From contig CM042181.1 of NCBI GenBank assembly GCA_023376005.1, forward strand, positions 18,931,305 through 18,995,304: DNA of 64,000 bases, given 5' to 3'. A model generated the notes under the pieces. It ran no database searches and had not been told where the DNA came from. It saw nothing but the letters and a program-made list of their open reading frames with translations. This stretch comes from Doryteuthis pealeii. Lineage: Eukaryota; Mollusca; Cephalopoda; Myopsida; Loliginidae. A program made the position numbers and the translations under genes. Positions 22,791 to 33,097 of this stretch are shown piece after piece; the stretch's first letter is position 1; each line of letters starts with the position of its first letter.

Positions 22791-23279
22791 GTTCACCATA
22801 CCCAAAGCGTATATATTCACCATACTAAAAATGTCTTCTGCATGTGGCGGTCTTCTTGTTGATAAAAATTACAACGCGAGAAATATGTAGTTACAACTGC
22901 TAGCCTTTAATATCGTGCTCGTCTCGTGGGTTCGTATCAGACAGGAGGAAAGGCAGAGAGAAAGAGAGAGAGAGAACACTGTTAAATTACTGTGACCCCA
23001 TACTAGGCACCAGAGGCCCGTCCGTTCCCTACGCTTCCGAAAGCAAAAAGAGAGCGGTACTTTTCTTCGTTGTTCCACGTCACCACGTGACTTCCGGTTC
23101 CGGTCAACACCCGAAACTTCCAGTTGACACCCAATTCTCCAGGTCACGCTCCGGTCAAATTGTTTTGTGTTCATTACTCTTTTTAAAACCTTTACTTTCT
23201 CACTTATTTCTTTCTTCCTCCTTTTCTAATATAGTAATTCTCGCTCACAAAAGTCAGGACCTTCATTATCTCGTTACAC
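22791..23279. other. Low-repeat spacer after the satellite
   Basis: Contains the satellite's diverged terminus, a short GA run (22945-22975) and a GC-richer patch with ACCACGTGACTTCCGG (23082-23097). Open frames on both strands show no family motifs. Confidence 0.35.
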
Positions 23280-23600
23280 AAGCAAATCAAACACACCCCT
23301 CTCACTAATTGTCATTATTCAGTGCAAATATTGGATGTGATTTTCAGTAAATATTTTTGATAAAATTTTATATCAATTTATACAGGTGTCCAAAAAGATA
23401 GACCCTGAAATAGAAAGGGGTCCCATTTCCAAAAAGTCTGAAATCCACTGGTTTAGAGGACCCATATGTGAACACTACATCACTAGTGGACAGGCCCCGA
23501 CACTAACTTTTTTCATGAACGTCCCGAACAAAAATTATCAACCATCCCGAATGGAGTTTGGAACGTCCCGAAATCAAAATATTTTTGTTTAATTCATTAG
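23280..23600. repeat. Right half of the dispersed host repeat
   Basis: Homologous to 15430-15660 (AACACACCCCTCTCACTAAT, GTGTCCAAAAAGATAGACCC). Confidence 0.65.
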
Positions 23601-23671
23601 CATCATCTATACTTGTCAGTCATCAGTAGCATAATAACATGTAATAAAACATTAAGAAAAGCTGAAACAGT

Positions 23672-23748
23672 GATAATTCTGGATATTTGGACAAAAAATC
23701 CATTTCCTAGTCACTAGGATATGGATTTTTTGTCCAAATATAGATTAT
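23672..23748. repeat. Near-perfect hairpin palindrome
   Basis: Arms TATTTGGACAAAAAATCCAT and its complement around TTCCTAGTCACTAGGA. The arm sequence recurs singly at 24370. Confidence 0.75.
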
Positions 23749-24039
23749 TTTATTCAAATCTGCTAGCATTTAATACAAATTATTATAACTAATTTTGACG
23801 CCTCCTAAAATGCATTCTGGTAAAAGAAGAAAACTTGTTCAAGTCAAGTTGCAAACCTGTCCAATAAAAACGTAAATAAATAGACCACAGTTGATACTTT
23901 TTTTTTAGTTTGGGTCGAGATTTGTATCAAAATATGCCCAGAAAAGTTTTGTGACTCAAAGTGCTACATTTATTGAAAAATAATCTCTAAATGGCTAGAA
24001 AACACTCGAGGAACTAGACTGTTTTTTGAGGTCAGCATT

Positions 24040-24495
24040 CGGGCAATCACTGGACGGCCAATATTGGAATGTAGTACTAACTTTTAGGAAAATTTTTTAC
24101 CGTCCCCAGCAAACTGTCCCGGATGATGTATTGATCGTCCCGGATGTAATTTTTATTGTCCCTGCTTCATTGCTATTACTCCGTGGTTATCTTTGACTTG
24201 GAATGGTAGTACCTGTTAGGGTCTCCTCTATAGGTTAAATAGATCTGTTTAAAAATTATTAATATTGGATAGAAATACTTGAAACCATATAACTGTGTCC
24301 AAACAAATATATATATAATTTTAATTAGAAATAGTTATTTGAAACCAGTCCCCGACACTAACTTTTTCATGACAAAAAATCCATTTCCTATTGTGTTTTG
24401 GATTGGAATGTATTACTAACTTTTAGGAAAATTTTTTACCGTCCCTGGCAAACTGTCCCAGATGAAGTATTGATTGTCCCGGATGTAATTTTTTA
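24040..24495. repeat. Two direct copies of a ~110-bp segment
   Basis: TACTAACTTTTAGGAAAATT...ACCGTCCC...GATGTAATTTTT occurs at 24073-24155 and 24412-24495. Confidence 0.65.
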
Positions 24496-24514
24496 TTATA
24501 ATTTAATTATAACC

Positions 24515-25105
24515 TGAAAAAGTCCCAGGCAAAATCCAAATTATAACCAGAAAGGCTCTCCGGCCAAGTCCAAATTATATCCGGAAAGGGTCTCTGGCCA
24601 AGTCCAAATTATATCCGGAAAGGGTCTCCGGCCAAGTCCAAATTATATCCGGAAAGGGTCTCCGGCCAAGTCCAAATTATATATCCGGTAAGGGTCAAAT
24701 TATAACTGGAAAGGGTCCCCGGCAAAATCCAAATTATAACCGGAAAAGGTCCCCGGCAAAATCCAAATTATAACCGGAAAGGGTCCCCGGCAAAATCCCA
24801 ATTATAACCGGAAAAAGTCTCCGGCAAAGTTCAAATTATAACCGGAAAGGGTCCCCGGCAAAGTCCAAATTATAACCAGAAAGGGTCCCCCAGCTAAGTC
24901 TAAATTATAACCTGAATGGGTCCCTGGCAAAATCCAAATTATAACCGGAAAGGCTCTCCGGCCAAGTTCAAATTATATCCAGAAAGGCTCTCCAGCCAAG
25001 TCCAAATTTAACTAGAAAAGGTCTCCAGCCAAGTCCAAATTATATTCGGAAAGGCTCTCCGGCCAAGTCCAAATTATAACCGGAAGAGGTCTCCAGCCAA
25101 TGATT
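24515..25105. repeat. 34-bp minisatellite, about 17 copies
   Basis: Unit AAATTATAACCGGAAAGGGT plus CCCCGGCAAAATCC, with blocks of variants (ATATCC/TCTCCGGCCAAG versus ATAACC/CCCCGGCAAAA) indicating local duplications. Confidence 0.9.
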
Positions 25106-25523
25106 TTATGGATAAGAAAAGCTTGTCTCCTCTTTAATAAAGAGGAGAAAAATCCCATTTAACATTTCATAAAATAAAAATGTTGATCCGAGGTTTACAT
25201 AGTTTGGAATAAACATTCTTTGTAAAATTAAGCAGTTAGCTGATAGGTATGCATCCTACGTCCCTGAAGTACAAAAATCTAAAAGGACGCAGTAAAATCA
25301 TATTCATGTGTTTCAGTGTTTTACTTTTTTCTTCCCTCACCATTTCAATAGTTTCTTAGAAATGAATTACACAGAATAAGTCAGGACAATCATATAGGTG
25401 CTAAGGCCAGCTGAATGATCTGAATGGGCCTTTCTGATTATGCATCTAGCCCAAGTTAGGGCCGAAGTGAAGTGTTGCATGTCATGGATCTAACACCCCT
25501 GCAGAGGTGCAGTCAGCATATTC

Positions 25524-26009
25524 TGTTGTATACCTCTTTACTTACTTCTTACTTCTATTCTTCTGTTCTTCTGACATCTTAATTCTTCTAGGTCTCTTCT
25601 AGCATCTGGACTTCGTCTTGGGGACTTTGTGTCTGGTCTTTCATTGGGGGTTTCTCTTTATCAGAAGCCCTGTGTCATTGGTAGTTTTTAGATAATAACA
25701 CAAGTCTTCGATTTACTTAGATCACATTTTATTTCGAAACCCCCACCAGACTACCTGCGCAGATCGAGTCGGAGTGTGTATAACACGACTCACCACCGTC
25801 GTGGTTTCTCGCCGACTGACTAAAATCTATTTCTAATCTAAACTGGAAGAGGGTCTCCTCCACCGATTCTCACGGTATCCACCGGAAGGTTAGGACTGAG
25901 TTCAAGCCTTGTCACTCATCCTTCAAGGCCGTGGGCTGCAACTTATAACAGCCATTTTGATTTCTACACTACTGTACATAAATATTAGGAATCTAATAAT
26001 TATGTAACA
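25524..26009 (+). mobile_element. Solo LTR with ATTC target duplication
   Basis: 486 bp from TGTTGTATAC to TTATGTAACA, flanked on both sides by ATTC (25520-25523 and 26010-26013). It is a diverged relative of 16391-16869, and many substitutions separate them, so they are not the two LTRs of one element. Confidence 0.65.
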
Positions 26010-26392
26010 ATTCTAGTCGAGAGGGTGTTGACTATTTCGTATCAGTGTTCATGAGAAAGTTATTTTTAATTCAAATTTTGAAATAGTTAGAATAGTTTTT
26101 GACATACAGACAATCCCATTGTTTCTCTTAATATGAGTTTTATCAGGACATTCCTTTAGTTCTAAGGACATTAAGCTTTTTTAAAGTTCTTATCTTGATT
26201 TTGGCATAATACAACCATCGTCTTCTAATACATACAGGCCTGCTGAAACGTCACTGAGACATCATCAAATGTAGGCCCAATTTTGTTTTTACCCAAACAC
26301 GACACCATTCATCGAAGTTTTTTTGCAAATAGTCAACGACTTTTTCTTGTAATTATTCAGTCAATTAATTTTATTTTAATTTATAAACAAAA

Positions 26393-26541
26393 ATGCCTTT
26401 TAAGTGTGTTGTGCCTTTTTGTAATGGGAACTATAAAATCGGCCCGAAAGTTAGTGTTTTTCTTTCCCTAATGATAAAAAGTTGTGCGAGAAATGGATAC
26501 ACGCAATCAGACGAAAAAATTTTTTTGCAAAGAATTGCAGA
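26393..26541 (+). pseudogene. THAP-domain exon with a frameshift
   Basis: The ATG at 26393 begins MPFKCVVPFCNGNYKIGPKV; from 26467, one frame over, it continues PNDKKLCEKWIHAIRRKNFF and AKNCR, ending at a GTGAGT donor (26542). CxxxxC near the start, the 'FPxD-xLxxxWxxAIRR' core and the break before the C-x-x-H part are the first half of a THAP zinc finger (C2CH DNA-binding domain of THAP proteins and P-element-type transposases). The two halves are joined only by shifting one base around 26455-26467, in a T/C-rich run. It is either a decayed copy or a sequencing indel. No downstream THAP exon was found. It lies inside intron 1 of the FAM234-like gene on the other strand. Confidence 0.55.
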
Positions 26542-26974
26542 GTGAGTTATTTTTTTTGTATTAAAACTAATATCTTAGAGGGTCTTGATACAACGCTGTC
26601 CCCAGTGAGGATCAATTTCACAACTTAGTAAACTCTTCTTAGAGACATGCACAGTTATGCTGATACCTTTTTGATTTAGTGCATCCTGGGATGCACATAT
26701 TTGCTTTGAATGAGTCCCCGGGAATATTTATGGGTCCCAACTAAAGCCGTCTAACTCCTACCTTGTAACCTGTCCTGTGTAATTCATTTCTAAGAAAATA
26801 TTGAAATGTATTTACAGTTAGCTTGAAATGGTGAAGGAAGAAAAAAGAAAAACACTGGGACGCATGGATAGGATTTTTACTGCTTCCTTTTAGATTTTTG
26901 TGCGTCAGGGATGCAGGAGGCGTACATATCTCTCTCTTTATATATATATATATATATAATAAGATATAAAAAAA

Positions 26975-27205
26975 CAAACGATTTTACAACTGAAGTAGGC
27001 CTCATAAAAAGCAACACTACCAACCGTTTGACTAGCAGACTAACGGTCTTTTTCCCGTCTTATAGTTTGATACATTATAATGCAATAGGGTCCTCATATT
27101 AGTTGAGGATGGGCCGAGTGTTGCTTTTTAAACCGTCAAGAGAATCACACTTTCTCTCTGATGAGCCTATTTCAGTTGTAAACATCGTTTGTTTTTTCAT
27201 TATAT
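26975..27205. mobile_element. Fold-back element
   Basis: ACAAACGATTTTACAACTGA...AAAAAGCAACACT on the left and the complement on the right (27118-27192). Confidence 0.55.
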
Positions 27206-27224
27206 CCTGTGGAGTTCAACAGGT

Positions 27225-28075
27225 TTGAGAGTTTTCCTTCTCCTAGACCGGTTGCCTAACCAAGGTTAAAGAGCCTAGTCTGCCCTACTATTTTATCCAT
27301 AGCTGGAGGGAGAGTAGGATTCATACCTTTCCCAAGGGTATTAGTGCAAAGTGAAATGCAATTACGACATCCAGGATTTGAACTCGGGGCGACTCTATAT
27401 ATATATATATATATATATATACAATTTTAATCTATAAATTGAAAAAAAAAAAAAAGTCAATTATTATTAGGTGTTTGTGGTCTAATGGTTACCGGTGCAG
27501 GAAGTAGACACGGTGACACGAGTTCAAATCCTGGATGAGGCTGTTAGCATTTCACATAACACTAATACGCTTGGGAAAGGTATGAATCCAACTACTCACC
27601 CTCCAGCTATGGGTAAATAGTAGGGTAGACCGGCTTTTTAACCTTGGTATAGCAACCAGCCTAAGAGAAGGAAAACTCTGAATTCAAACCTGTTAAACTC
27701 CGCTAAATAAACATACCTTGTGTCACATCCTGCTTGTGCAGTGGGGTTAGTAAATAGATACATAATAATAATAACTAATTAATAATTAGTTAAATAGATC
27801 ACTAATTAGGACTGAACCTATTCTAATAGACTACCACAAGCAGATTTAACAGGTTTGAATTCAGAGTTTTCCTTCTCCTATACTGGTTGCCTAACCAAGG
27901 TTAAAGAGCCCAGTCTGCCCTACTATTTACCCATAGCTGGAGGGAGGGTAGTTGGATTCATACCTTTCCCAATGGTATTAGCGCTATGTGAAATGCAAGC
28001 AGCTTCGTCCAGGATTTGAACTCTGGTCAACGAGTCCATTACCTGCAACTCTAACCATTACACCACACACCTCAA
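27225..28075. mobile_element. Three SINE-B copies in alternating orientation
   Basis: 27225-27400 minus, 27465-27745 plus, 27835-28075 minus. The plus copy shows the tRNA-derived head: GGTCTAATGGTTACCGG (A-box region) and GAGTTCAAATCCTGG (B-box), then AACACTAATACGCTTGGGAA and TATGGGTAAATAGTAGGG. Confidence 0.7.
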
Positions 28076-28970
28076 ACTAAATATATATATGCTTTTTTTT
28101 TTCATTTTTTTTTCTTCAGTACGTTTAACGGTAAGACGGTCACGTGAACAAACATTTTCACTCTGGACCACTAAATATTTTATTAACCTTAAAGTGAAAC
28201 AAAAAAAACAACAACAAAAAAAATACCTAACACTTCTAGGTAAAAATCTTTATCATTTTTTACCCGATAAATAAAAATTAAAATACAATTACGGCTTAAA
28301 AATGCTGTCAGAAATTTTTAAAAAGTCATTCGTAATAATATGAAATTATGTGTATTTTAGAGAGGAAATTAATTTAGCATTTTAAAAAAGTGTTTCTCTT
28401 TATATGTAACGCATTTATTTTATTTATTTTTAAATAAAAGTTTTTAACGTATTTCTATTCAAACTTCAGGTAGACCTTTTTTCTTCTTCTTTTTTTTAAA
28501 TTTTGTGTCAAATTTTCAATTTATTTTTTAATTCATTTTTATTCTTTTATAAATTTAAACAACAACAAAAAAAAAAAACAAGCTAATTTTAACTTTTATA
28601 AAGCGATTATTTTCTTTTAAAAATTAATTATCAAATTCCAGCAAAATAAATAAATAACTATATCTAAAAAAAGATAAATAAAAGATATATTTTATTTTTA
28701 TATTATATTATTTTTTTTAAAAATAAGAAATTACAAAATCAGGTGTGGCCTTTTTTTTAAGGGCAGTGCGAGATTTTAAAAAAAAAAGAAAAAAAGATAA
28801 AGATACCCGTTTAAAAAATTATCAAATAAATAAAGGTAAATAAAAATTAATCAAAAATTGATATTAATCGTTTACCGGTTTATTTTTATTTTTATTTTGT
28901 TTAATTAATTTAAAATTTAAAAATAAAGAAAGAGAAAGTACGGTAAAATAAGGAAATAAAAACAAATACT
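28076..28970. other. AT-rich intron, no feature seen
   Basis: Homopolymer-rich DNA with many short A and T runs just downstream of the proposed start exon of the FAM234-like gene. Confidence 0.4.
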
Positions 28971-28973
28971 TAC

Positions 28974-28989
28974 TTCGTAAATTCCACAT
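28974..28989 (-). CDS. Proposed start-codon exon of the FAM234-like gene
   Basis: On the minus strand an ATG at 28989 opens five codons (MWNLR) plus one base, followed by a perfect GTAAGT donor. The leftover A joins AA at the start of the next exon to give Lys, so the protein would begin MWNLRK-STSPRNN. An in-frame TAA lies 18 nt upstream of the ATG, and a TACAG acceptor-like site lies just before the exon (28999-29003), so an upstream non-coding exon is possible. The next exon is 15.7 kb away. Support is the exact phase match, the strong donor and promoter-like motifs about 210-265 bp upstream; no homology can be read in six residues. A different start exon is possible. Confidence 0.5.
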
Positions 28990-29189
28990 AGAGAACTCCT
29001 GTAGTTATTAAAAAATCGTCTTCAAAGATTTTAACTTAGAAACATTTGATTAATAATTTAATTTAGGAAAGGCAGCATTTGGGGTGCAGGTGTAGAGAGG
29101 AAGGTAAAAAAAAAACATAATCAAGATTGTCGGCTATGACGATGAATTCCATCTTGGTCGTGTGAGATTCATGACGGAAAATCCTCATG

Positions 29190-29260
29190 CCCCATTCGCC
29201 GCCATCCCATAATTTCTTATAACCCCGGATGTAGTCGAACAGTTGACTTCCGGTAAGAAC
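29190..29260 (-). promoter_or_regulatory. Candidate FAM234-like core promoter (ETS and YY1-like sites)
   Basis: A GC-richer patch in otherwise AT-rich DNA, about 210-265 bp upstream of the proposed start codon. Read on the minus strand it has ACCGGAAGT (29254-29246), a full ETS-type site, and GATGGCGGC (29207-29199), the YY1 core, both common in animal housekeeping promoters and typically near the start site. An overlapping 95-codon open frame (29350-29063) resembles no family I know and is more simply 5' UTR or promoter. The inference rests on motifs only. Confidence 0.4.
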
Positions 29261-29350
29261 GAAACCGGGTTTTAACAACCGTTTACGTTTATTTATTTCA
29301 GTTAGACTAAAAGTCTTGCTTGTGTAGTCTGTACACACATAAATAGGCAA

Positions 29351-29628
29351 TGAAGGACTATTTGCTCGTAAATTCCTACCATAAAATAAACTGAACCCCC
29401 ATTTTATGTCCGTGTTTTTGTATTAAATGTTTTATTTTTCTTGCACCCGTTATTTTACAATACAAAATATATTTTCTTTATTTATTTTAATATTCATTTC
29501 AATTCTAAAATTTTTTATTTTGTGAGAATGTTTATTTTTTAATAAAACATTTATTGCAAAAACACGGACATAAAATGGGGGTTCAGTTTATTTTATGGTA
29601 GGAATTTACGAGCAAATAGTCCTTCATT
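29351..29628. mobile_element. Fold-back element next to the LTR retrotransposon
   Basis: Arms of about 90 bp (29351-29440 and 29535-29628) are inverted copies (GAAGGACTATTTGCTCGTAA ...). The LTR element begins 13 bp beyond the right arm. Confidence 0.75.
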
Positions 29629-29641
29629 ACCCATAAATAAA

Positions 29642-30541
29642 TGTTATATCTTAGGATATCCCAAAAAGCGTATGGTTTGCAAGGAAGAATAATGGACAAG
29701 ATTAATTTGATAAAAATCGTTTATTGAAATAACGAGTGTGAAAATTGTTGTTGTCGCCGTAGATAACGGTAGTAGTTCTCTGGAGTGGCCGAGGGGTCGG
29801 TGAGGTGTGGGTATCGTATGATACGTCTTTATCTCTCTTGGCCTGGTGCAAGGCGTGAGGTGGTAGAAGTTGAGTTGATACGGTCACTTGGTGTAGGGAC
29901 CAAGTCAGGAATATCTCAGTGGAATAGTGATGGTCAGGGAATGTAGTAGTGGCCGAGGGAGTTGAGTTCGTCTCGGTATGGCGTTGTAAGTGGATACGGT
30001 CACTTGGTGCGGGAAATAAGTCAGGAATATCTCAGCGAGTTGTAGCGGGTAGCGCTGTAGTGGTCAGGGGGGTAAGGATGTCGCCTGGCTACGGTGAGGT
30101 GTTGAAGTAAGGCTGAGTGTCCGGGTGGGCGAGGGCGTGCGTGGTGGTGGGTGCGTAGCAGTTCCTTGATCCTCTCGTCTGGTGATATTCTCGGTTCCAG
30201 GCCGTCCGTCCAACTGCCGATTCTCAAAATGCCCGAGCTTATATGCTGGTAGATGGGCTCCAGAAAGCCTTTGAGGTGTTTAGCGGGAAGATTTTTCATT
30301 GGTTGAAAATCCGGATTCCTTACAATATTATTTTTTGTTTATTTTGGAATTCCTCTCAAGCGTAACTCAATCCGAGCCTATGCGCAGAACTGCGTCGAAT
30401 TGGTCACTTCGTGAGAGGGTACCATTGAGTTCACTTCCGTTTGTTGCCTCCGACTTGAGTTTTTGATGTTTTATGCTAGCGAGGTGTATTTTGTGAGTAA
30501 GCATTGTGAATCATAAGAGATATCTTCGCTCTGATATAACA
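29642..30541 (-). repeat. 3' LTR of the gag-only retrotransposon
   Basis: 900-bp terminal repeat, TG...CA ends with inverted TGTTAT/ATAACA. Read on the minus strand it is the downstream LTR. Next to it inside the element (30542-30552) is a purine-rich GGGGAGC stretch on the coding strand that may be the polypurine tract. It abuts the right arm of an older fold-back element at 29351-29628. Confidence 0.85.
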
Positions 30542-31258
30542 AAGCTCCCCAAGATATCAATTTGATTCACAATGTGTATGTATGGTTATGTAGGTGGTAT
30601 GTTGACGGATGAATAAATTAGAATTCTTTTAAGACGTGTATGAAATAGGCCTAATATTAGTATTTTCGATGTAGGTTTTACTTTGGTTTTATGTTGTTGA
30701 TGTAGGTTGTGAGTTGACTTATTTGCCCCATAACGAGGTGGAGGCGGGAGATAATGTGCATTCATGTGAGTGTCACATGATGAAAATGGTGAGAATGTTG
30801 GTCTTAGTACAAAATTTTTTTGTTTCGCTTCCATTTTAAGGTCAGTCCCTTCGTTGGTTAGGGTGGCGTGCGTTGAATGGTGATTTTGCTTTGGGAGATA
30901 GTTTATCGACATCATTGGGTTGATATTCGTGGTTTCTCTTCACGTGGTTTTGGGAGATTGAAGTTGAAGCTAAGATGTGGGGATAATTTTCGTCTTTCTC
31001 TGTGGTGGAGAGAATTTTGGTTTAACCCACCGATAGCCTTGATCGTGTGGCCTCTTTCGCCTGGCGTGGTAGAAAAGAATCGCTTGAAGCTAATTATGAT
31101 GGCTAACGTGTAGCGCAGAGTGACGAAGACGAAGGCTATTTTATATGGTACATCTACTTTTGGAAGGAGTTTTTCGTTCGCTAACACTAGAGTGGATGTA
31201 CCTGGGTTTGGAAAAAATGGTGTGAGTTTTTCCTGAAGGGGTATTGTCTGGATGGCGA
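30542..31258 (-). other. Internal non-coding part of the LTR element
   Basis: Between the gag-like ORF and the 3' LTR. Two short open frames (30915-30586 and 31187-30912) show no recognisable motifs; they are probably chance or remnants of a deleted pol/env region. Confidence 0.45.
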
Positions 31259-32132
31259 TTATGGAGTTGGGTAAGGCATGGGGAATACAGTCCTGATGCT
31301 TATGGATGGTTTGTCATCATCCGTCCGAGCTAGTAGTGGTTGTGAATGTGGGCAGTCGCGTCCGTGTGAGCGAGTGGGGTCCAAGTAATTCTTGCTTATA
31401 GCGGGTTCTTTAGCGTGCTCGCATTCCTGTGGTGTGGTGGTGGCAATCGTTTGTACGGGATATCCCGTTCTGGTATTTTCGTCAGTAGTAGTAGTAGGGG
31501 TCATTATTTTGGTTGTACTGCTGTCGTCAGTCTCGTTGCCATGGGTCGCTATGGTATTTACGTCAGTTTCAATCACTGTGCTGGTTGTGGAATCTTTTGC
31601 AGTATGTGCAGTGTTGTGTGAGGCTGTGTTGTCAATCTTGTTGCCATGGGTCGCTATGAGGTATGCCTTTAGTTGTTCAAAGGTGGATGTGTCCTGCTTG
31701 GACTCTATCATCTGTTCAAATATGCTGTAGTCGAGTAAACTCCTTGGCAGCCTTGACGAATTCGTTCTCAAGGTCAGGATACACGGCAATCTCGGGCGTG
31801 ACGTGGGTCGTATAGGTCACGTTCAGGCTTGTGATAAATTGATTCACGTCATCTCCCGGACTGAATTCGTTTTTCAGTCTCATAACGTCAAGTATGGATT
31901 TGAGACGCCTTGATCTATCTTGGATGTCGACTATCTGGGCTATTGGTGGTATTGTCGGCTTGGCATGATCCAGGGCTTCCATCATCCTGTGTAAGTCGGC
32001 CTTCAAAAATTGTATATTTTCTGGTTTTGGGGGTGTGGGGCGAGTTCTTAATTCTTGGAGGAACTTCATCTGGTCTCTAATAAAGTCGAGAATTTCCGAG
32101 CGAGTAAATCTTGTATAGTCCATATTCTCCAT
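31259..32132 (-). CDS. Gag-like ORF of the LTR element, frameshifted
   Basis: The first frame (32132-31716) encodes 138 residues starting MENMDYTRFT, with a charged helical N-terminus and a capsid-like middle part (DVNQFITSLN...LENEFVKAAK). A second frame (to 31259) continues with IFEQMIESKQDTSTFEQLKA, ending YLIATHGN, then a Thr/Asn-rich tail. The TFEQLKAYLIATHG-type motif is typical of Gag proteins of animal LTR elements. The frames overlap near 31716-31789, so a one-base indel or a frameshift separates them. No CCHC zinc knuckle is visible in the tail. It would form the particle shell for element RNA. The Gag assignment is an inference from position and style. Confidence 0.55.
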
Positions 32133-32166
32133 TGCAACACGCTGACACCAATGATATATCTTAGTT

Positions 32167-32184
32167 ATCCCGTTCTGACACCAG
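32167..32184 (-). promoter_or_regulatory. Primer-binding site resembling the tRNA-Leu 3' end
   Basis: Immediately inside the 5' LTR the minus strand reads TGGTGTCAGAACGGGAT. This is the complement of a tRNA 3' end with CCA, discriminator A, acceptor strand TTCTGAC and T-stem. The acceptor half fits animal tRNA-Leu, whose 3' ends are of the CTGACACCA type. Spacing from the LTR is one base. Confidence 0.6.
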
Positions 32185-33079
32185 TGTTATCTTAGGATAT
32201 CCCAAAAGCGTATGGTTTGCAAGGAAGAATAATGGACAAGATTAATTTGATAAAAATCGTTTATTGAAATAACGAGTGTGAAAATTGTTGTTGTCGCCGT
32301 AGATAACGGTAGTAGTTCTCTGGAGTGGCCGAGGGGTCGGTGAGGTGTGGGTATCGTATGATACGTCTTTATCTCTCTTGGCCTGGTGCAAGGCGTGAGG
32401 TGGTAGAAGTTGAGTTGATACGGTCACTTGGTGTAGGGACCAAGTCAGGAATATCTCAGTGGAATAGTGATGGTCAGGGAATGTAGTAGTGGCCGAGGAG
32501 TTGAGTTCGTCTCGGTATGGCGTTGTAAGTGGATACGGTCACTTGGTGCGGGAAATAAGTCAGGAATATCTCAGCGAGTTGTAGCGGGTAGCGCTGTAGT
32601 GGTCAGGGGGGTAAGGATGTCGCCTGGCTACGGTGAGGTGTTGAAGTAAGGCTGAGTGTCCGGGTGGGCGAGGGCGTGCGTGGTGGTGGGTGCGTAGCAG
32701 TTCCTTGATCCTCTCGTCTGGTGATATTCTCGGTTCCAGGCCGTCCGTCCAACTGCCGATTCTCAAAATGCCCGAGCTTATATGCTGGTAGATGGGCTCC
32801 AGAAAGCCTTTGAGGTGTTTAGCGGGAAGATTTTCATTGGTTGAAAATCCGGATTCCTTACAATATTATTTTTTGTTTATTTTGGAATTCCTCTCAAGCG
32901 TAACTCAATCCGAGCCTATGCGCAGAACTGCGTCGAATTGGTCACTTCGTGAGAGGGTACCATTGAGTTCACTTCCGTTTGTTGCCTCCGACTTGAGTTT
33001 TTGATGTTTTATGCTAGCGAGGTGTATTTTGTGAGTAAGCATTGTGAATCATAAGAGATATCTTCGCTCTGATATAACA
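32185..33079 (-). repeat. 5' LTR of the gag-only retrotransposon
   Basis: 895-bp terminal repeat matching 29642-30541 except for four indels of 1-2 bases (near the ATAT start, an A run, GGGA/GGA, and a T run). The outer flank TAAA repeats the four bases outside the other LTR. Read on the minus strand this is the upstream, promoter-bearing LTR. Confidence 0.85.
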
Positions 33080-33097
33080 TAAATAAATAAATATAGG

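Larger units (their letters stand above)
4081..28989 (-). other. FAM234-like gene, 5' part (gene span in window)
   Basis: Span of a minus-strand gene assembled from five exons: 28989-28974, 13271-12894, 10711-10556, 7218-7027 and 4226-4081. Internal introns are phase 1 and every junction keeps one frame, giving 16+378+156+192+146 = 888 nt or 296 codons. The product fits the FAM234 family (FAM234A, also called ITFG3, and FAM234B): cytoplasmic tail, single transmembrane segment, extracellular FG-GAP/beta-propeller-like repeats. Vertebrate members are roughly 550-620 residues, so about half is present and the rest lies beyond base 1. The introns are packed with transposons. Family assignment comes from motif order and is confident; choosing between FAM234A and FAM234B is not possible here. 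Confidence 0.8.
29642..33079 (-). mobile_element. Non-autonomous LTR retrotransposon (gag-only)
   Basis: Two near-identical direct repeats (900 and 895 bp) beginning TGTTAT and ending ATAACA flank 1.6 kb of internal sequence. Four bases (TAAA) are duplicated directly outside both ends. On the minus strand the order is 5' LTR (33079-32185), primer site, gag-like ORF, a non-coding stretch, a short purine-rich tract and 3' LTR. No protease, reverse transcriptase, RNase H or integrase is visible, and 1.6 kb could not hold them, so it must rely on an autonomous relative. The LTRs differ only by four short indels and no substitutions that I found, so it is a recent insertion. Confidence 0.88.

Noticed and set aside
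16870..25523. One large LTR element between the two related LTRs
   Set aside because: The two LTRs are strongly diverged and the interval is satellite and unrelated repeats, with no gag or pol.
29063..29350. 95-codon minus-strand frame
   Set aside because: Protein-like composition but no recognisable family; it overlaps ETS/YY1 sites upstream of the proposed start exon, so 5' UTR/promoter is more likely.
31392..31730. 112-codon plus-strand frame rich in Val
   Set aside because: Antisense shadow of the gag-like ORF.
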